Assembly: GCF_018882085.1 (NCBI RefSeq)
Contig: NZ_JACVPB010000001.1
Location: 62,001-126,000 of the forward strand
Source: Polynucleobacter sp. AP-Reno-20A-A9
GTDB lineage: Bacteria > Pseudomonadota > Gammaproteobacteria > Burkholderiales > Burkholderiaceae
DNA length: 64,000 bases
Reading direction: 5' to 3'
The notes under the pieces were generated by a model. The model was not told the DNA's origin and searched no databases. It saw nothing but the letters and a program-made list of their open reading frames with translations. Positions 55,930 through 64,000 of the stretch are shown in pieces (position 1 is the stretch's first letter; every line of letters begins with the position of its first letter). The position numbers and the translations under genes were made by a program.

Positions 55930-56120
55930 TACTTGGCCGATGAAGAATTGCTTGGGCTAGCAGGGGTTTGAGGTGGGTATAGCTTGCCTTTAGGTTCCGG
56001 CTCTGTAGGAGGTGGCGGAACTGGTGGCACATTTGGCATATATAGCGGCCCTCTTACCCCACACCCAACAAGGGATATTAGAAGGCTAAGGCAGAGGGTT
56101 CTATTAAGAATCGCTATCAT
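55929..56120 (-). CDS. lptM: LPS-assembly lipoprotein LptM (YifL-like)
   Basis: 63 residues from the ATG at 56120 (MIAILNRTLCLSLLISLVGC); longer in-frame starts are less likely because this one gives a clean signal. Lipobox LVGC with lipidated C20, then GVRGPLYMP, the LptM family motif that mimics LPS on LptD. The rest is proline-rich. The lptM-lysA pair, with cyaY divergent, is conserved. Confidence 0.88.
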   Translation of the reverse strand: MIAILNRTLCLSLLISLVGCGVRGPLYMPNVPPVPPPPTEPEPKGKLYPPQTPASPSNSSSAK

Positions 56121-56167
56121 GAATGTCTCTAAAACGAATGATTGAATATAGCATGCAGGACTCCGGT

Positions 56168-56545
56168 ATGAATCCAAATAATCCAGGCGTAGAAACTATT
56201 GATGACAAGCAGTTTTACCTGTTAGGAAGCAATTTATTGCATTCCATAGAGGTGGCATTGGAGGCTGCGGACGAAGCATTAGACCTTGACCTGGATATTG
56301 AGCGCCAAGGTGGGAATGTGATCAATATTCGTTTTAGGGATAAAAGCGTCATTGTGGTCAATACTCAACCACCTTTGCATGAGATTTGGGTCGCTGCCAA
56401 ATCTGGTGGATATCACTACCGCTGGGCTGGCACGTTGGCACAACCCTTGTGGCTTGATACCAAAACAGGAAAAGAGCTATTGAGCGACTTGACTGAGTTT
56501 GCGAGTGCTCAGGCTGGTAAAGCAGTCAAGATTGGCTTAATTTAA
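56168..56545 (+). CDS. cyaY: Iron-sulfur assembly protein CyaY (frataxin)
   Basis: 125 residues from the ATG at 56168, about 9 nt after AGGA; ATGs at 56153 and 56123 are in frame but closer to the lptM start and without a ribosome-binding site. The acidic helix [21 protein letters not shown] region ([18 protein letters not shown]) binds iron, and [16 protein letters not shown] is the frataxin core. Convergent with aroB, ends overlapping by 4 bp. Confidence 0.94.
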   Translation: MNPNNPGVETIDDKQFYLLGSNLLHSIEVALEAADEALDLDLDIERQGGNVINIRFRDKSVIVVNTQPPLHEIWVAAKSGGYHYRWAGTLAQPLWLDTKTGKELLSDLTEFASAQAGKAVKIGLI

Positions 56546-57624
56546 GCTGCGCCAGTAGCGCTTAGAGTTTCAATCACTTGCGCATCCGCTACGCTTTTAA
56601 TCTGGGCTTTACCAATTTTTTCTAAAACGACGTAACGGATTTGCCCACCCTCAGTTTTTTTATCAACCTGCATGAGTTCCATATAGCGCCCTGCCCCAAA
56701 CTTTGGCGGGGTAATTGGCAAGTTCATCGATTGGATGATTTTGGTGAGGCGCTGGACCTCTGCGTCGCTAATGTAATTGAGCCGACGTGATAGATCTGCT
56801 CCCATAACCATGCCGCATCCGACAGCTTCGCCATGTAACCATTCGCCATAGCCCATACCTGCTTCAATTGCGTGACCAAAGGTATGACCAAAATTGAGGG
56901 TTGCACGAATACCGCCCTCTCGTTCATCTGCAGAAACCACTGCAGATTTAATTTCACAGGAACGTAAGACAGCATGACCCATTGCTTCTGTGTCGCAGGC
57001 TAGCAGCGGAGTTGCATTGGACTCAATCCAATCTAAGAATTGGGCATCAGCAATAGCACCATGCTTTACAACTTCAGCAAGGCCGGCAGACAGCTCTCTT
57101 GGAGGTAGAGTCTTTAAAGTATTGAGATCGGCAATCACCGCGGCTGGCTGATGAAAAGCGCCAATCATATTTTTACCTAGCGGATGATTGATGCCAGTTT
57201 TGCCGCCAACTGAAGAGTCCACCTGTGCAAGCAGGGTAGTGGGTACTTGGATAAAGCGAATGCCACGCATAAAGCTGGCTGCAGCAAACCCAGTCATATC
57301 GCCTATAACGCCGCCACCCAAAGCAACTAACATAGTGTGGCGATCGGCACCAAACTTTAAAAGGTCATCAAAAATCAGCTGAAGATTTTTCCAGTCTTTG
57401 TATGACTCGCCATCAGGTAGAACAATCGTTCTAACAGGCTTGCCAAAGGTGCTCAGCGTTTTAGTCAGGCGCTCAGCATAAAGGGGGGCAACCGTAGTGT
57501 TGCTAACAATGTAAATAGAGGTTGCTTTTTCACAGGCCTTAAATAAGCTTGCTTGATTAATCAGATCTGTACCAATATAAATTGGGTAACTGCGATTACC
57601 GAGATCAACTTCAAGTGTTTTCAT
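56542..57624 (-). CDS. aroB: 3-dehydroquinate synthase
   Basis: 360 residues from [21 protein letters not shown]- and zinc-dependent second step of the shikimate pathway. [14 protein letters not shown], then [20 protein letters not shown], and the metal histidines in [10 protein letters not shown] and EWLHGEAV. It follows aroK on the same strand, the classic aroK-aroB pair. Confidence 0.97.
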   Translation of the reverse strand: MKTLEVDLGNRSYPIYIGTDLINQASLFKACEKATSIYIVSNTTVAPLYAERLTKTLSTFGKPVRTIVLPDGESYKDWKNLQLIFDDLLKFGADRHTMLVALGGGVIGDMTGFAAASFMRGIRFIQVPTTLLAQVDSSVGGKTGINHPLGKNMIGAFHQPAAVIADLNTLKTLPPRELSAGLAEVVKHGAIADAQFLDWIESNATPLLACDTEAMGHAVLRSCEIKSAVVSADEREGGIRATLNFGHTFGHAIEAGMGYGEWLHGEAVGCGMVMGADLSRRLNYISDAEVQRLTKIIQSMNLPITPPKFGAGRYMELMQVDKKTEGGQIRYVVLEKIGKAQIKSVADAQVIETLSATGAA

Positions 57625-57640
57625 CATAGTGCCAATGTAT

Positions 57641-58165
57641 TTAAGCGGAAAGTTCAAGCTGCATAACTAGGGTGTTGACTAGTTGATTGACACTGGGCTT
57701 TCCAGTTTCAATAACATAGTCGGCGATTTCGCGATACAGAGGATCACGAATGGCATATAGGTTTTCTAAAATCTTTTTGGCATCACCATTTTTTAATAGG
57801 GGGCGACCTTCGCCACCTTTGGTGCGATGCCAAAGTTCAACGGGGTTTGCGTGAAGATAAATCACAGTGCCGTATTCACTTAATGCCTGACGATTTTCTG
57901 GCGAGAGAATAGCGCCTCCACCGGTCGCCAAAATAATATCTTGCTCGGCAGTAATTTCACGGATGGCTTGCACCTCTCTTTTACGAAATCCTTCTTCGCC
58001 CTCCATTTCAAAAATGACGGGGATTTTTACGCCACAGCGCTCTTCAATGACGTGGTCGGCATCCAGAAAGCGGCGCCCTAATTTTTTTGCCAAGACTTTT
58101 CCGACGGTCGACTTCCCCGCGCCCATGAGGCCGATCAGAAAGATATTGTTTGTCGAAGAGTTCAC
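57641..58165 (-). CDS. aroK: Shikimate kinase
   Basis: 174 residues. P-loop GLMGAGKST (12-20), the shikimate-binding [11 protein letters not shown] and FRKREVQAI segments, and the lid [11 protein letters not shown]. It lies 12 bp after the secretin gene, as in the pilQ-aroK-aroB order of related bacteria. Confidence 0.97.
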   Translation of the reverse strand: MNSSTNNIFLIGLMGAGKSTVGKVLAKKLGRRFLDADHVIEERCGVKIPVIFEMEGEEGFRKREVQAIREITAEQDIILATGGGAILSPENRQALSEYGTVIYLHANPVELWHRTKGGEGRPLLKNGDAKKILENLYAIRDPLYREIADYVIETGKPSVNQLVNTLVMQLELSA

Positions 58166-58177
58166 ACTTCGATTTTA

Positions 58178-59299
58178 TTAGGGTTTGTCGAGAACGGTCG
58201 GGGTTAGGAAGACCAATAACTCAGTTTTGTCTTGCAATTTGGATTTATGGCGAAAAAAATGACCAATCAGGGGTATATCTCCCAATAAAGGGATTTTGAC
58301 TTCATCCTCACGTTCGGTGGTTTGGAAAATGCCGCCAATGATGACTGTCCCGCCATTTTCAACGGTGACCTCTGAACTCAGGCTTTTAGTATCAATCGCA
58401 TATCCTTGCTCAGTTTTCATGCCTACAGTGTCTTTATTAATACCCACTAGCATTGAAATCTTCCCATCTGGATGGATTTTAGGTAGAACCTCTAGGCGCA
58501 GGTTTGCCTTCCTAAATTGCAATTTGCTGCCATTTTGGTTGGAGGTTTGGTACGGTAGTTCTGTACCTTGTTCAATGGTTGCCTTTACTTGGTCGCCAGT
58601 CATGATGCGAGGATTGGAAAGAATTTTCCCTTGGCCTTCGGATTCCAGTGCAGAGAGTTCTGCCTGAACAATGCGACTAGCATTTCTGGAGACTAAGGTT
58701 GCCGCTATGGTTGCTGGATTAAATCCACTCAAACCAGCGCCACCTAGATCCATGCTGCCAATCAATTTTTGATCTGTGTTGTCCCCGACACCATTGGCTT
58801 GATATCCCAGCTTGACCCCTAGCTCACGGGCAAAGCGTTCATCAGCCTCGACTATTCGTGCCTCTATGAGGATTTGTCTCGGGCTATTAATGTGGTCTCC
58901 ACCAAAGGGAAGGGCGGCGTCTTCACGCCGAAATTTCTGAAAGGCTTGGATTTCTGCATGGGGCCCAATCCAGTAGATTTCTCCGTTGCGCACTAGTCGT
59001 AAACCGCGGCTGGCCAGAATGGAGTGAAGGGCTGTTTGCCAAGGGGTATTTCTCAGATCTATAGAAATCTTCCCTTTAATGGATTCGCTTAATAAAAAAT
59101 TGGTATCACCCAATTTGGCCATGGTCTCTAAAAGCTCTGGTAATTCGATATCGGTAAATTGCAGGCTAATAGGGGTTAGGAAATGATTTTTTGAGGGCGC
59201 ATTACCGCATGCTGGATTGCTTAATAAAAGCAGCAATACAGCCAAGCAAGAGGTGATCGATTTTAAGTAGCTCTGGGTCTCATTGAGGCTGATATTCAT
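58178..59299 (-). CDS. pilQ: Shortened PilQ-like secretin
   Basis: 373 residues from the ATG at 59299, which overlaps the upstream stop codon in ATGA; typical PilQ has about 700. Signal peptide (about 1-33), one STN/N0 domain (LQFTDIELPELLETMAKLGD, then TPWQTALHSILASRGLRLV), a linker with RQILIEARIVEADERFAREL, and the secretin barrel (VTVENGGTVIIGGIFQT; VKIPLLGDIPLIGHFF). AMIN domains and one N domain of normal PilQ are absent. It forms an outer-membrane channel for type IV pili or DNA uptake, probably with a reduced machine. Confidence 0.85.
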   Translation of the reverse strand: MNISLNETQSYLKSITSCLAVLLLLLSNPACGNAPSKNHFLTPISLQFTDIELPELLETMAKLGDTNFLLSESIKGKISIDLRNTPWQTALHSILASRGLRLVRNGEIYWIGPHAEIQAFQKFRREDAALPFGGDHINSPRQILIEARIVEADERFARELGVKLGYQANGVGDNTDQKLIGSMDLGGAGLSGFNPATIAATLVSRNASRIVQAELSALESEGQGKILSNPRIMTGDQVKATIEQGTELPYQTSNQNGSKLQFRKANLRLEVLPKIHPDGKISMLVGINKDTVGMKTEQGYAIDTKSLSSEVTVENGGTVIIGGIFQTTEREDEVKIPLLGDIPLIGHFFRHKSKLQDKTELLVFLTPTVLDKP

Positions 59300-60024
59300 T
59301 CGCTTTTTGAGGTCCTCAAAATCACAGATTTGCCCTGAGGATGCGTCAGGGTAACAAGCCCTTTTTCGATATTGTTTAGGCGCCATTCCCCCAAAACCTG
59401 CGCCCCCCTCTCATAAGCAAGATGGCTTTTCCCTGTATGAAAATAGGCTTGCTGGATATTGCCCATCTGGGATGTGCCGAGATAGCGCCAGCGGCGTAGC
59501 TCGGACTCATGGGTAGGTGCTTGAGGCTTGCTGACGCCCCTTGTTTCAATCTTCCTTTCCTTTAAAGAGTGAACACTCACTTCTATTTCATCTATTGCAA
59601 AATATAGCTCATCTTGGTCCTGATGAATTTGATCACGCATTAAGGCCAGCTCCTTTCTCAATTCAGAGATCTGTTGTTGAGATGTCTCCAAGGCATCTTG
59701 GGATTGCTTATTGAGTGAGGTGTAGGCTGCAAAAAATGCGATAGCCGCTGCCAGCAAAATGCCAATAAGTGCGATTGGTAGTGCAATTCCTTGGAGTGAA
59801 TTTCTGATCTGAGTGGGATTTAAGGACTCTGTAAAAGGATTGCCCCTGCTTTGGTTTGGAGCTCTAGGTGGGGTGCTTTGTTGGGGAGGAGGTTTGCGTA
59901 TTCCATGGGGGTCTGGGATGGCTGGATCATCGCCAAGATCGCTCAGAATTTCATCAAAAGATTGGCTAGAAATATGGCGTGCGGGCATGCCCCTATTCTT
60001 CTGTTTTGAGTGTCGAAAATCCAT
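59296..60024 (-). CDS. Inner-membrane protein with coiled coil and small beta domain, PilP/PilO-like position
   Basis: 242 residues; the start could also be M13. The cytoplasmic N-terminus of about 75 residues is Pro/Ser-rich, then one TM helix (ALPIALIGILLAAAIAFFAAY, about 79-99), a coiled coil (ALETSQQQISELRKELALMR) of about 50 residues, and a C-terminal domain (GQVLGEWRLNNIEKG-like: AQVLGEWRLNNIEKGLVTLT) that looks like the beta domain of PilP/GspC proteins. It takes the place of pilM-N-O-P before pilQ. Family not recognised. Confidence 0.6.
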   Translation of the reverse strand: MDFRHSKQKNRGMPARHISSQSFDEILSDLGDDPAIPDPHGIRKPPPQQSTPPRAPNQSRGNPFTESLNPTQIRNSLQGIALPIALIGILLAAAIAFFAAYTSLNKQSQDALETSQQQISELRKELALMRDQIHQDQDELYFAIDEIEVSVHSLKERKIETRGVSKPQAPTHESELRRWRYLGTSQMGNIQQAYFHTGKSHLAYERGAQVLGEWRLNNIEKGLVTLTHPQGKSVILRTSKSE

Positions 60025-60129
60025 CAGCCTAGCTTGAACCCAGCGTCAGAAATTGGATCTTATCTATGGGCTGAACAAGGGTTTTAGAGCTTTTAAGGAA
60101 ATTGTCTAAGCACCCTATAATTTGGACAT

Positions 60130-62466
60130 ATGGCCTTACCTCCAAAAGACAAGCCGCCGCTGAATCAGCGTCCCATTCGTCCATCCGATAGACGCCCTCG
60201 GAATTCACGAGTTGAGCCTGGCTTGCCGCGCAAGACTTCCAGTAATCCACTTGTAAAGGCTTTGCTAATCATTGGCGTGGTTTTTGCTTTGGTAGTCACG
60301 CTTTTGATGGGTTATGCATTCTTGATTGCAAAGCCCAATCTTCCCAAGATCTCCGCGTTAACTGATTACAACCCTAAGACTCCTCTGCGTATCTATACGG
60401 CAGATAAAGTGTTGATTGGTGAGTTTGGCGAGGAGCGTCGCAAGGTCATTCCTTTGAATGAGATCCCGTTGAGCATGCGTAACGCTGTTTTAGCAATTGA
60501 GGATGATCGTTTTTATTCTCATGGTGGCGTGGACTACGTTGGCATTTTACGAGCAACGGTAACCAATTTGCGCGGACATCTTTCGCAAGGCGCATCCACT
60601 ATTACCATGCAGGTGGCTCGGAATTTCTTCCTCAGTAATGAGAAAACCTTTAGCCGCAAAATTTATGAGGTTCTCCTGGCCTGGGAGATTGAATCTCAAC
60701 TAACCAAAGACAAAATCTTAGAAATCTACATGAACCAGATTTTCTTGGGCCAAAGGGCGTTTGGATTCTCGAGTGCCGCCCAGATTTATTTTGGCAAAGA
60801 GCTCAAGGACATCACGATTGCAGAATCGGCAATGTTAGCTGGCTTACCAAAAGCGCCGTCAGCCTATAACCCTGTGAGCAATTTCCGCCGTGCCAAGATT
60901 CGTCAAGAGTACATTCTTCAGCGCATGCGCGATCTGGGTTACATCACGCCAGAAGAATATCAAAAGGCCATGATTGAAGAATTACATATTCGGGGTCTAG
61001 GTAATGAGTTTGCAGTTCGTGCTGACTTCCCGGCTGAAATGGTGCGTCAATTACTATTCACACAGTATGGCGAGGCAATCTATTCACAGGGGATCGATGT
61101 CTACACGACCATCCTGAAGGCAGATCAAGATGCGGCCTATAAAGCCGTTCGCCGCGGAATTTTTGAATACGACTTGCGTCACGCTTATCGCGGTCCAGAA
61201 GGCTTTATTGATCTTCCAGAAGACTCTGTGAAGCGCCAGCGCGCGATTGATGAAGCTTTACTTGCTTACCCACAGTTAGATGACCTGCAGTCCGGCGTTG
61301 TTCTTGAAGTAAAGCCAAAAGAAATGCAGGTGATGATTTCGACTGGTGACACCATCACTATTAAAGGTGAGGGTATGAAGTTGGCGGCTGCTTCTATTAC
61401 TGATAGCACCCAACCCAAAAAACGCTTACGCCCCGGTGCTGTAGTGCGTTTACTGTCTGATGGGGGAGTTTGGAAGTTAGCTCAACTCCCACAGGTCGAG
61501 GCTGCCTTTGTGTCCATGAATGCAGAGACTGGCGCGATTCTATCTTTAGTGGGTGGCTTTGATTTCCGTCGTAACCAATTCAACCACGTGACACAAGCTT
61601 TGCGTCAGCCGGGATCCTCATTTAAACCATTTATCTATGCTGCGGCTATTGAAAAAGGCTTTACCCCAAGCACGATGGTCAACGATGCACCTCTATCGAT
61701 TGGCAGCATGGAGACCGGTAGTCAGGTCTGGGAGCCAAAAAACTACGATGGTAAATACGACGGCATGATGCGCTTGCGCAATGCCTTGGCAAAATCTAAG
61801 AACTTAGTTTCGGTGCGTATTATTCGCGCCATTGGTCCTTCATATGCACAAGAATATATTCAGCGTTTCGGCTTTGAGCCAGAAAAACACCCCCCTTATT
61901 TAACAATGGCTTTGGGCGCGGGTTCTGTAACGCCGCTGCAGATGGCTTCTGCCTATAGCGTATTTGCGAATGGTGGTTATCGTGTAGATCCATTCTTGAT
62001 TGACAAGATGGTGGACTCTAAAGGCACCGTCATGTTCGAAGCAAAGCCTTCGCATGCAGGCGCAGATGCACCTCGTGTATTGGATGCTCGCACTGCATTT
62101 GTAATGGATAGCATGCTGCAAGAAGTTACCAAGACGGGTACCGCAGCCTCAGCGCGCGGTAAGTTGGGGCGTAGCGACATTGCAGGTAAGACTGGCACAA
62201 CGAATGATTCACATGATGCCTGGTTTGCTGGATATAACCCCAAAGTGGTTGCGATTGCATGGATTGGTTTTGATAAGCCTGCGAGTTTAGGTGATCGAGA
62301 GACTGGTGGCGGACTTGCGTTACCAATGTGGATTTCTTATATGGCGACTGCATTAAAAGATAGTCCCCAGATTTCACGCGAAGTGCCAAGTGGTGTAACG
62401 CAAGTGGATGGCGACTGGTTTATTCCGGACTTCGCGACCAATGGCGGTGTGCGCGAACTGCAATAG
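60130..62466 (+). CDS. mrcA: Penicillin-binding protein 1A
   Basis: 778 residues. One TM helix (about 43-66), glycosyltransferase domain with E124 in EDDRFYSHGGVDY and GASTITMQVARNFFL, an OB-like insert, and a transpeptidase with S496-S-F-K499, SKN (near 556) and AGKTGTTND. It polymerises and cross-links peptidoglycan. Divergent from the pil remnant, the usual ponA position. Confidence 0.97.
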   Translation: MALPPKDKPPLNQRPIRPSDRRPRNSRVEPGLPRKTSSNPLVKALLIIGVVFALVVTLLMGYAFLIAKPNLPKISALTDYNPKTPLRIYTADKVLIGEFGEERRKVIPLNEIPLSMRNAVLAIEDDRFYSHGGVDYVGILRATVTNLRGHLSQGASTITMQVARNFFLSNEKTFSRKIYEVLLAWEIESQLTKDKILEIYMNQIFLGQRAFGFSSAAQIYFGKELKDITIAESAMLAGLPKAPSAYNPVSNFRRAKIRQEYILQRMRDLGYITPEEYQKAMIEELHIRGLGNEFAVRADFPAEMVRQLLFTQYGEAIYSQGIDVYTTILKADQDAAYKAVRRGIFEYDLRHAYRGPEGFIDLPEDSVKRQRAIDEALLAYPQLDDLQSGVVLEVKPKEMQVMISTGDTITIKGEGMKLAAASITDSTQPKKRLRPGAVVRLLSDGGVWKLAQLPQVEAAFVSMNAETGAILSLVGGFDFRRNQFNHVTQALRQPGSSFKPFIYAAAIEKGFTPSTMVNDAPLSIGSMETGSQVWEPKNYDGKYDGMMRLRNALAKSKNLVSVRIIRAIGPSYAQEYIQRFGFEPEKHPPYLTMALGAGSVTPLQMASAYSVFANGGYRVDPFLIDKMVDSKGTVMFEAKPSHAGADAPRVLDARTAFVMDSMLQEVTKTGTAASARGKLGRSDIAGKTGTTNDSHDAWFAGYNPKVVAIAWIGFDKPASLGDRETGGGLALPMWISYMATALKDSPQISREVPSGVTQVDGDWFIPDFATNGGVRELQ

Positions 62467-62478
62467 TTCGTTTTCAAC

Positions 62479-63183
62479 ATGGCACGGCAAGCGCGCACAG
62501 TAATACCAGGCCAAGCAATGCATGTGTTGGTTCGCGGCAATAATCGTGAAACCATTTTTTTTTCCGATGAAGATCGTCGCACTTATTTAGAGTGGTTGCG
62601 TGAAGCTGCCAGGCAGTTTGGTTGTGCTGTGCATGCGTTTGCTTTAATGCCTAACCATGTGCACTTACTCATGACCCCTCAAAGCGAAGATTCGCTTGCT
62701 AAAACAATGCAGTCTCTTGGCCGCCGTTATGCACAATATTTCAATCAACAACACCATCGCTCTGGAACCATTTGGGAGGGGCGCTATCGCTCCTCTTTGA
62801 TTGACCCCGATTATTTTTTACGCTGCCAGCGTTATATAGAGCTTAATCCGGTGAGGTCTGGATATGAATCTCATCCCCAAAGTTCTACCTGGACGAGTTT
62901 TGCAACCCATATTGGGGGTAACGCAGAGCCTTGGTTGGTAGACCATCAGCATTTTTGGAGGTTGGGTAATACCCCTTTTGAGCGGCAGATGAGCTGGGCG
63001 AACTTTGTAAAAGAGGGCGCACCCCACTGGGAAGACCATCAAATCACGGAGTCTTTATTGCGCTCCAAGCCTTGGGTAAGTGATATTTATGCGAAAAAGC
63101 TGTTTAAAGATGCTCCGGAGCTTGCATTAATTCGCCATCGTGGCCGCCCTAGAAAAATTAATTCAGTAAATTCAATAGCTTAG
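62479..63183 (+). CDS. REP-associated tyrosine transposase (RAYT)
   Basis: 234 residues, Y1 transposase (HUH) family. GQAMHVLVRGNNRETIFFSD start, metal-binding H60-V-H62 in LMPNHVHLLM, and the catalytic helix GRRYAQYFNQ with Y84/Y87. Domesticated RAYTs mobilise or maintain REP palindromes and are usually single copy. It is 12 bp after mrcA, and an inverted repeat lies behind it at 63230-63290. Confidence 0.85.
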   Translation: MARQARTVIPGQAMHVLVRGNNRETIFFSDEDRRTYLEWLREAARQFGCAVHAFALMPNHVHLLMTPQSEDSLAKTMQSLGRRYAQYFNQQHHRSGTIWEGRYRSSLIDPDYFLRCQRYIELNPVRSGYESHPQSSTWTSFATHIGGNAEPWLVDHQHFWRLGNTPFERQMSWANFVKEGAPHWEDHQITESLLRSKPWVSDIYAKKLFKDAPELALIRHRGRPRKINSVNSIA

Positions 63184-63229
63184 AAAAATAATAGCTTCCC
63201 TGTGCTTTAAATAGGGTGTTGAATATCTC

Positions 63230-63290
63230 GACTCTGTCCCCATATATAGAATTCATATTGGTGCGACATCTAAATAAATGGGACAGACTC
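63230..63290. repeat. Inverted repeat behind the RAYT gene, REP-like
   Basis: GACTCTGTCCC (63230-63240) and GGGACAGACTC (63280-63290) match inverted in 10 of 11 bases, 39 bp apart. The TCGACTCTGTCCC block resembles the short conserved strings often seen beside RAYT genes. The region to 63377 also holds the upstream DNA of gltB. Confidence 0.45.
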
Positions 63291-63377
63291 ATTTTATTTC
63301 TATTGCATCGGTGTGGGTATTCACCTATATTTGATCCTCCAAAAGTAATTAGGCCTTTGTCGCCCCTCGGAAATACT

Positions 63378-64000
63378 ATGACTACAAAATTAAACACATA
63401 TCTTCGCCCTATCGCTCACGGTTTATATGACCCCAGTAATGAGCATGATGCTTGCGGCGTAGGATTCGTTGCACATATCAAAGGTAAGAAATCTCATGAG
63501 ATCGTTTCTCAGGGTTTGCAGATTCTTGAGAATTTAGATCACCGGGGAGCGGTTGGTGCTGATCCGTTAATGGGCGATGGCGCCGGTATCTTGATTCAGA
63601 TCCCAGATACTTTGTATCGCGAAGAAATGGCTAAGCAGGGTGTGACTTTGCCCCCATTAGGTGAGTATGGCGTTGGCATGATTTTCTTGCCGAAAGAGCA
63701 CGCTTCACGTCTGGCATGCGAACAAGAATTAGAGCGCACAGTACGTTTAGAGGGTCAGGTAGTTTTAGGTTGGAGAGATGTTCCGGTAGATGTGAAATTG
63801 CCGATGTCTCCAACTGTACAAATGACAGAGCCATTTATTCGTCAAATTTTCATTGGTCGTGGCCGCGACATCATGACAACCGATGCGCTCGAGCGTAAGT
63901 TGTATGTGATTCGTAAAACAGCAAGTCATGCAATTCAAGATTTGCATTTGAAGCATGGCAAAGAATATTTCGTTGCATCAATGTCCGCTAGGACTATTGT
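63378..64000 (+). CDS. gltB: Glutamate synthase large subunit, N-terminal part (cut by window end)
   Basis: The first 207 codons are visible; the gene runs off the right edge. A 25-residue propeptide ends at C26 of DACGVGFVAHIKG, the N-terminal nucleophile of the glutamine amidotransferase domain, followed by LDHRGAVGADPLMGDGAGIL. GltB makes glutamate from glutamine and 2-oxoglutarate with GltD. Confidence 0.96.
   Translation, partial: MTTKLNTYLRPIAHGLYDPSNEHDACGVGFVAHIKGKKSHEIVSQGLQILENLDHRGAVGADPLMGDGAGILIQIPDTLYREEMAKQGVTLPPLGEYGVGMIFLPKEHASRLACEQELERTVRLEGQVVLGWRDVPVDVKLPMSPTVQMTEPFIRQIFIGRGRDIMTTDALERKLYVIRKTASHAIQDLHLKHGKEYFVASMSARTI

Overview
The window looks like a chromosome segment of a betaproteobacterium of the family Burkholderiaceae, most likely a free-living freshwater Polynucleobacter. 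This rests on protein character (RpoB, RpoC, EF-Tu, ribosomal proteins), the synteny of the rrn / tuf / secE-nusG / rpoBC / str / S10 / spc / alpha block, the short intergenic spaces and the moderate GC content. No database search was possible, so the genus is an inference.

Layout. (1) 1-7.66 kb is a genomic island or degenerate prophage end, integrated at the 3' end of a tRNA-Arg(CCG) gene; its other end lies outside the window. It carries a tyrosine integrase with an overlapping small DNA-binding protein, a divergent XRE regulator, and cargo that looks defensive: a putative PD-(D/E)XK nuclease with phage-integrase-type repeats, an HTH/nucleotidyltransferase toxin-antitoxin-like pair behind a perfect 30-bp palindrome, and a two-gene unit of a 2-TM protein plus a zinc-ribbon/deoxyribosyltransferase-like protein. 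(2) 7.8-11.4 kb is ordinary chromosome: a haemless cytochrome-anchor-like membrane peptide, rsmI, diaA/gmhA, a dolP-like BON lipoprotein, a cytochrome c and a GNAT acetyltransferase. (3) 11.4-17.1 kb is one complete rrn operon (promoter, boxA, 16S, tRNA-Ile, tRNA-Ala, boxA, 23S, 5S, terminator). (4) 17.1-50 kb is the transcription/translation block: tRNA-Tyr/Gly/Thr-tuf-tRNA-Trp-secE-nusG-rplKAJL-rpoBC, rpsL-rpsG-fusA-tuf, rpsJ, rplC through rpsQ, rplN through rpmJ, and rpsM-rpsK-rpsD-rpoA-rplQ. (5) 50-64 kb is housekeeping: cutA-dsbD, hemB/engB, cytochrome c4, lysA-lptM, cyaY, aroB-aroK, a reduced pilQ locus, mrcA, a REP-associated tyrosine transposase and the start of gltB.

How the parts work together. 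The central 33 kb encodes the ribosome, the elongation factors, the RNA polymerase core and the Sec channel. Its intergenic gaps are not empty. I see intrinsic terminators or attenuator-like hairpins before rplJ, rpsL and rplN, two mutually exclusive hairpins between rplL and rpoB, an S7-type hairpin before rpsG, a boxA-like element before rpsJ, and sigma70-type promoters with the same -10 (TAGAAT) before rpsL, rplC and rplN.

The most novel material is in the island (the nuclease/integrase pairing, the NDT-like module, the phased GGCACA repeats beside the tRNA, the AATGNCATT operators), in the rplJ and rplL-rpoB leaders, and in the collapsed pilMNOPQ locus between mrcA and aroK.
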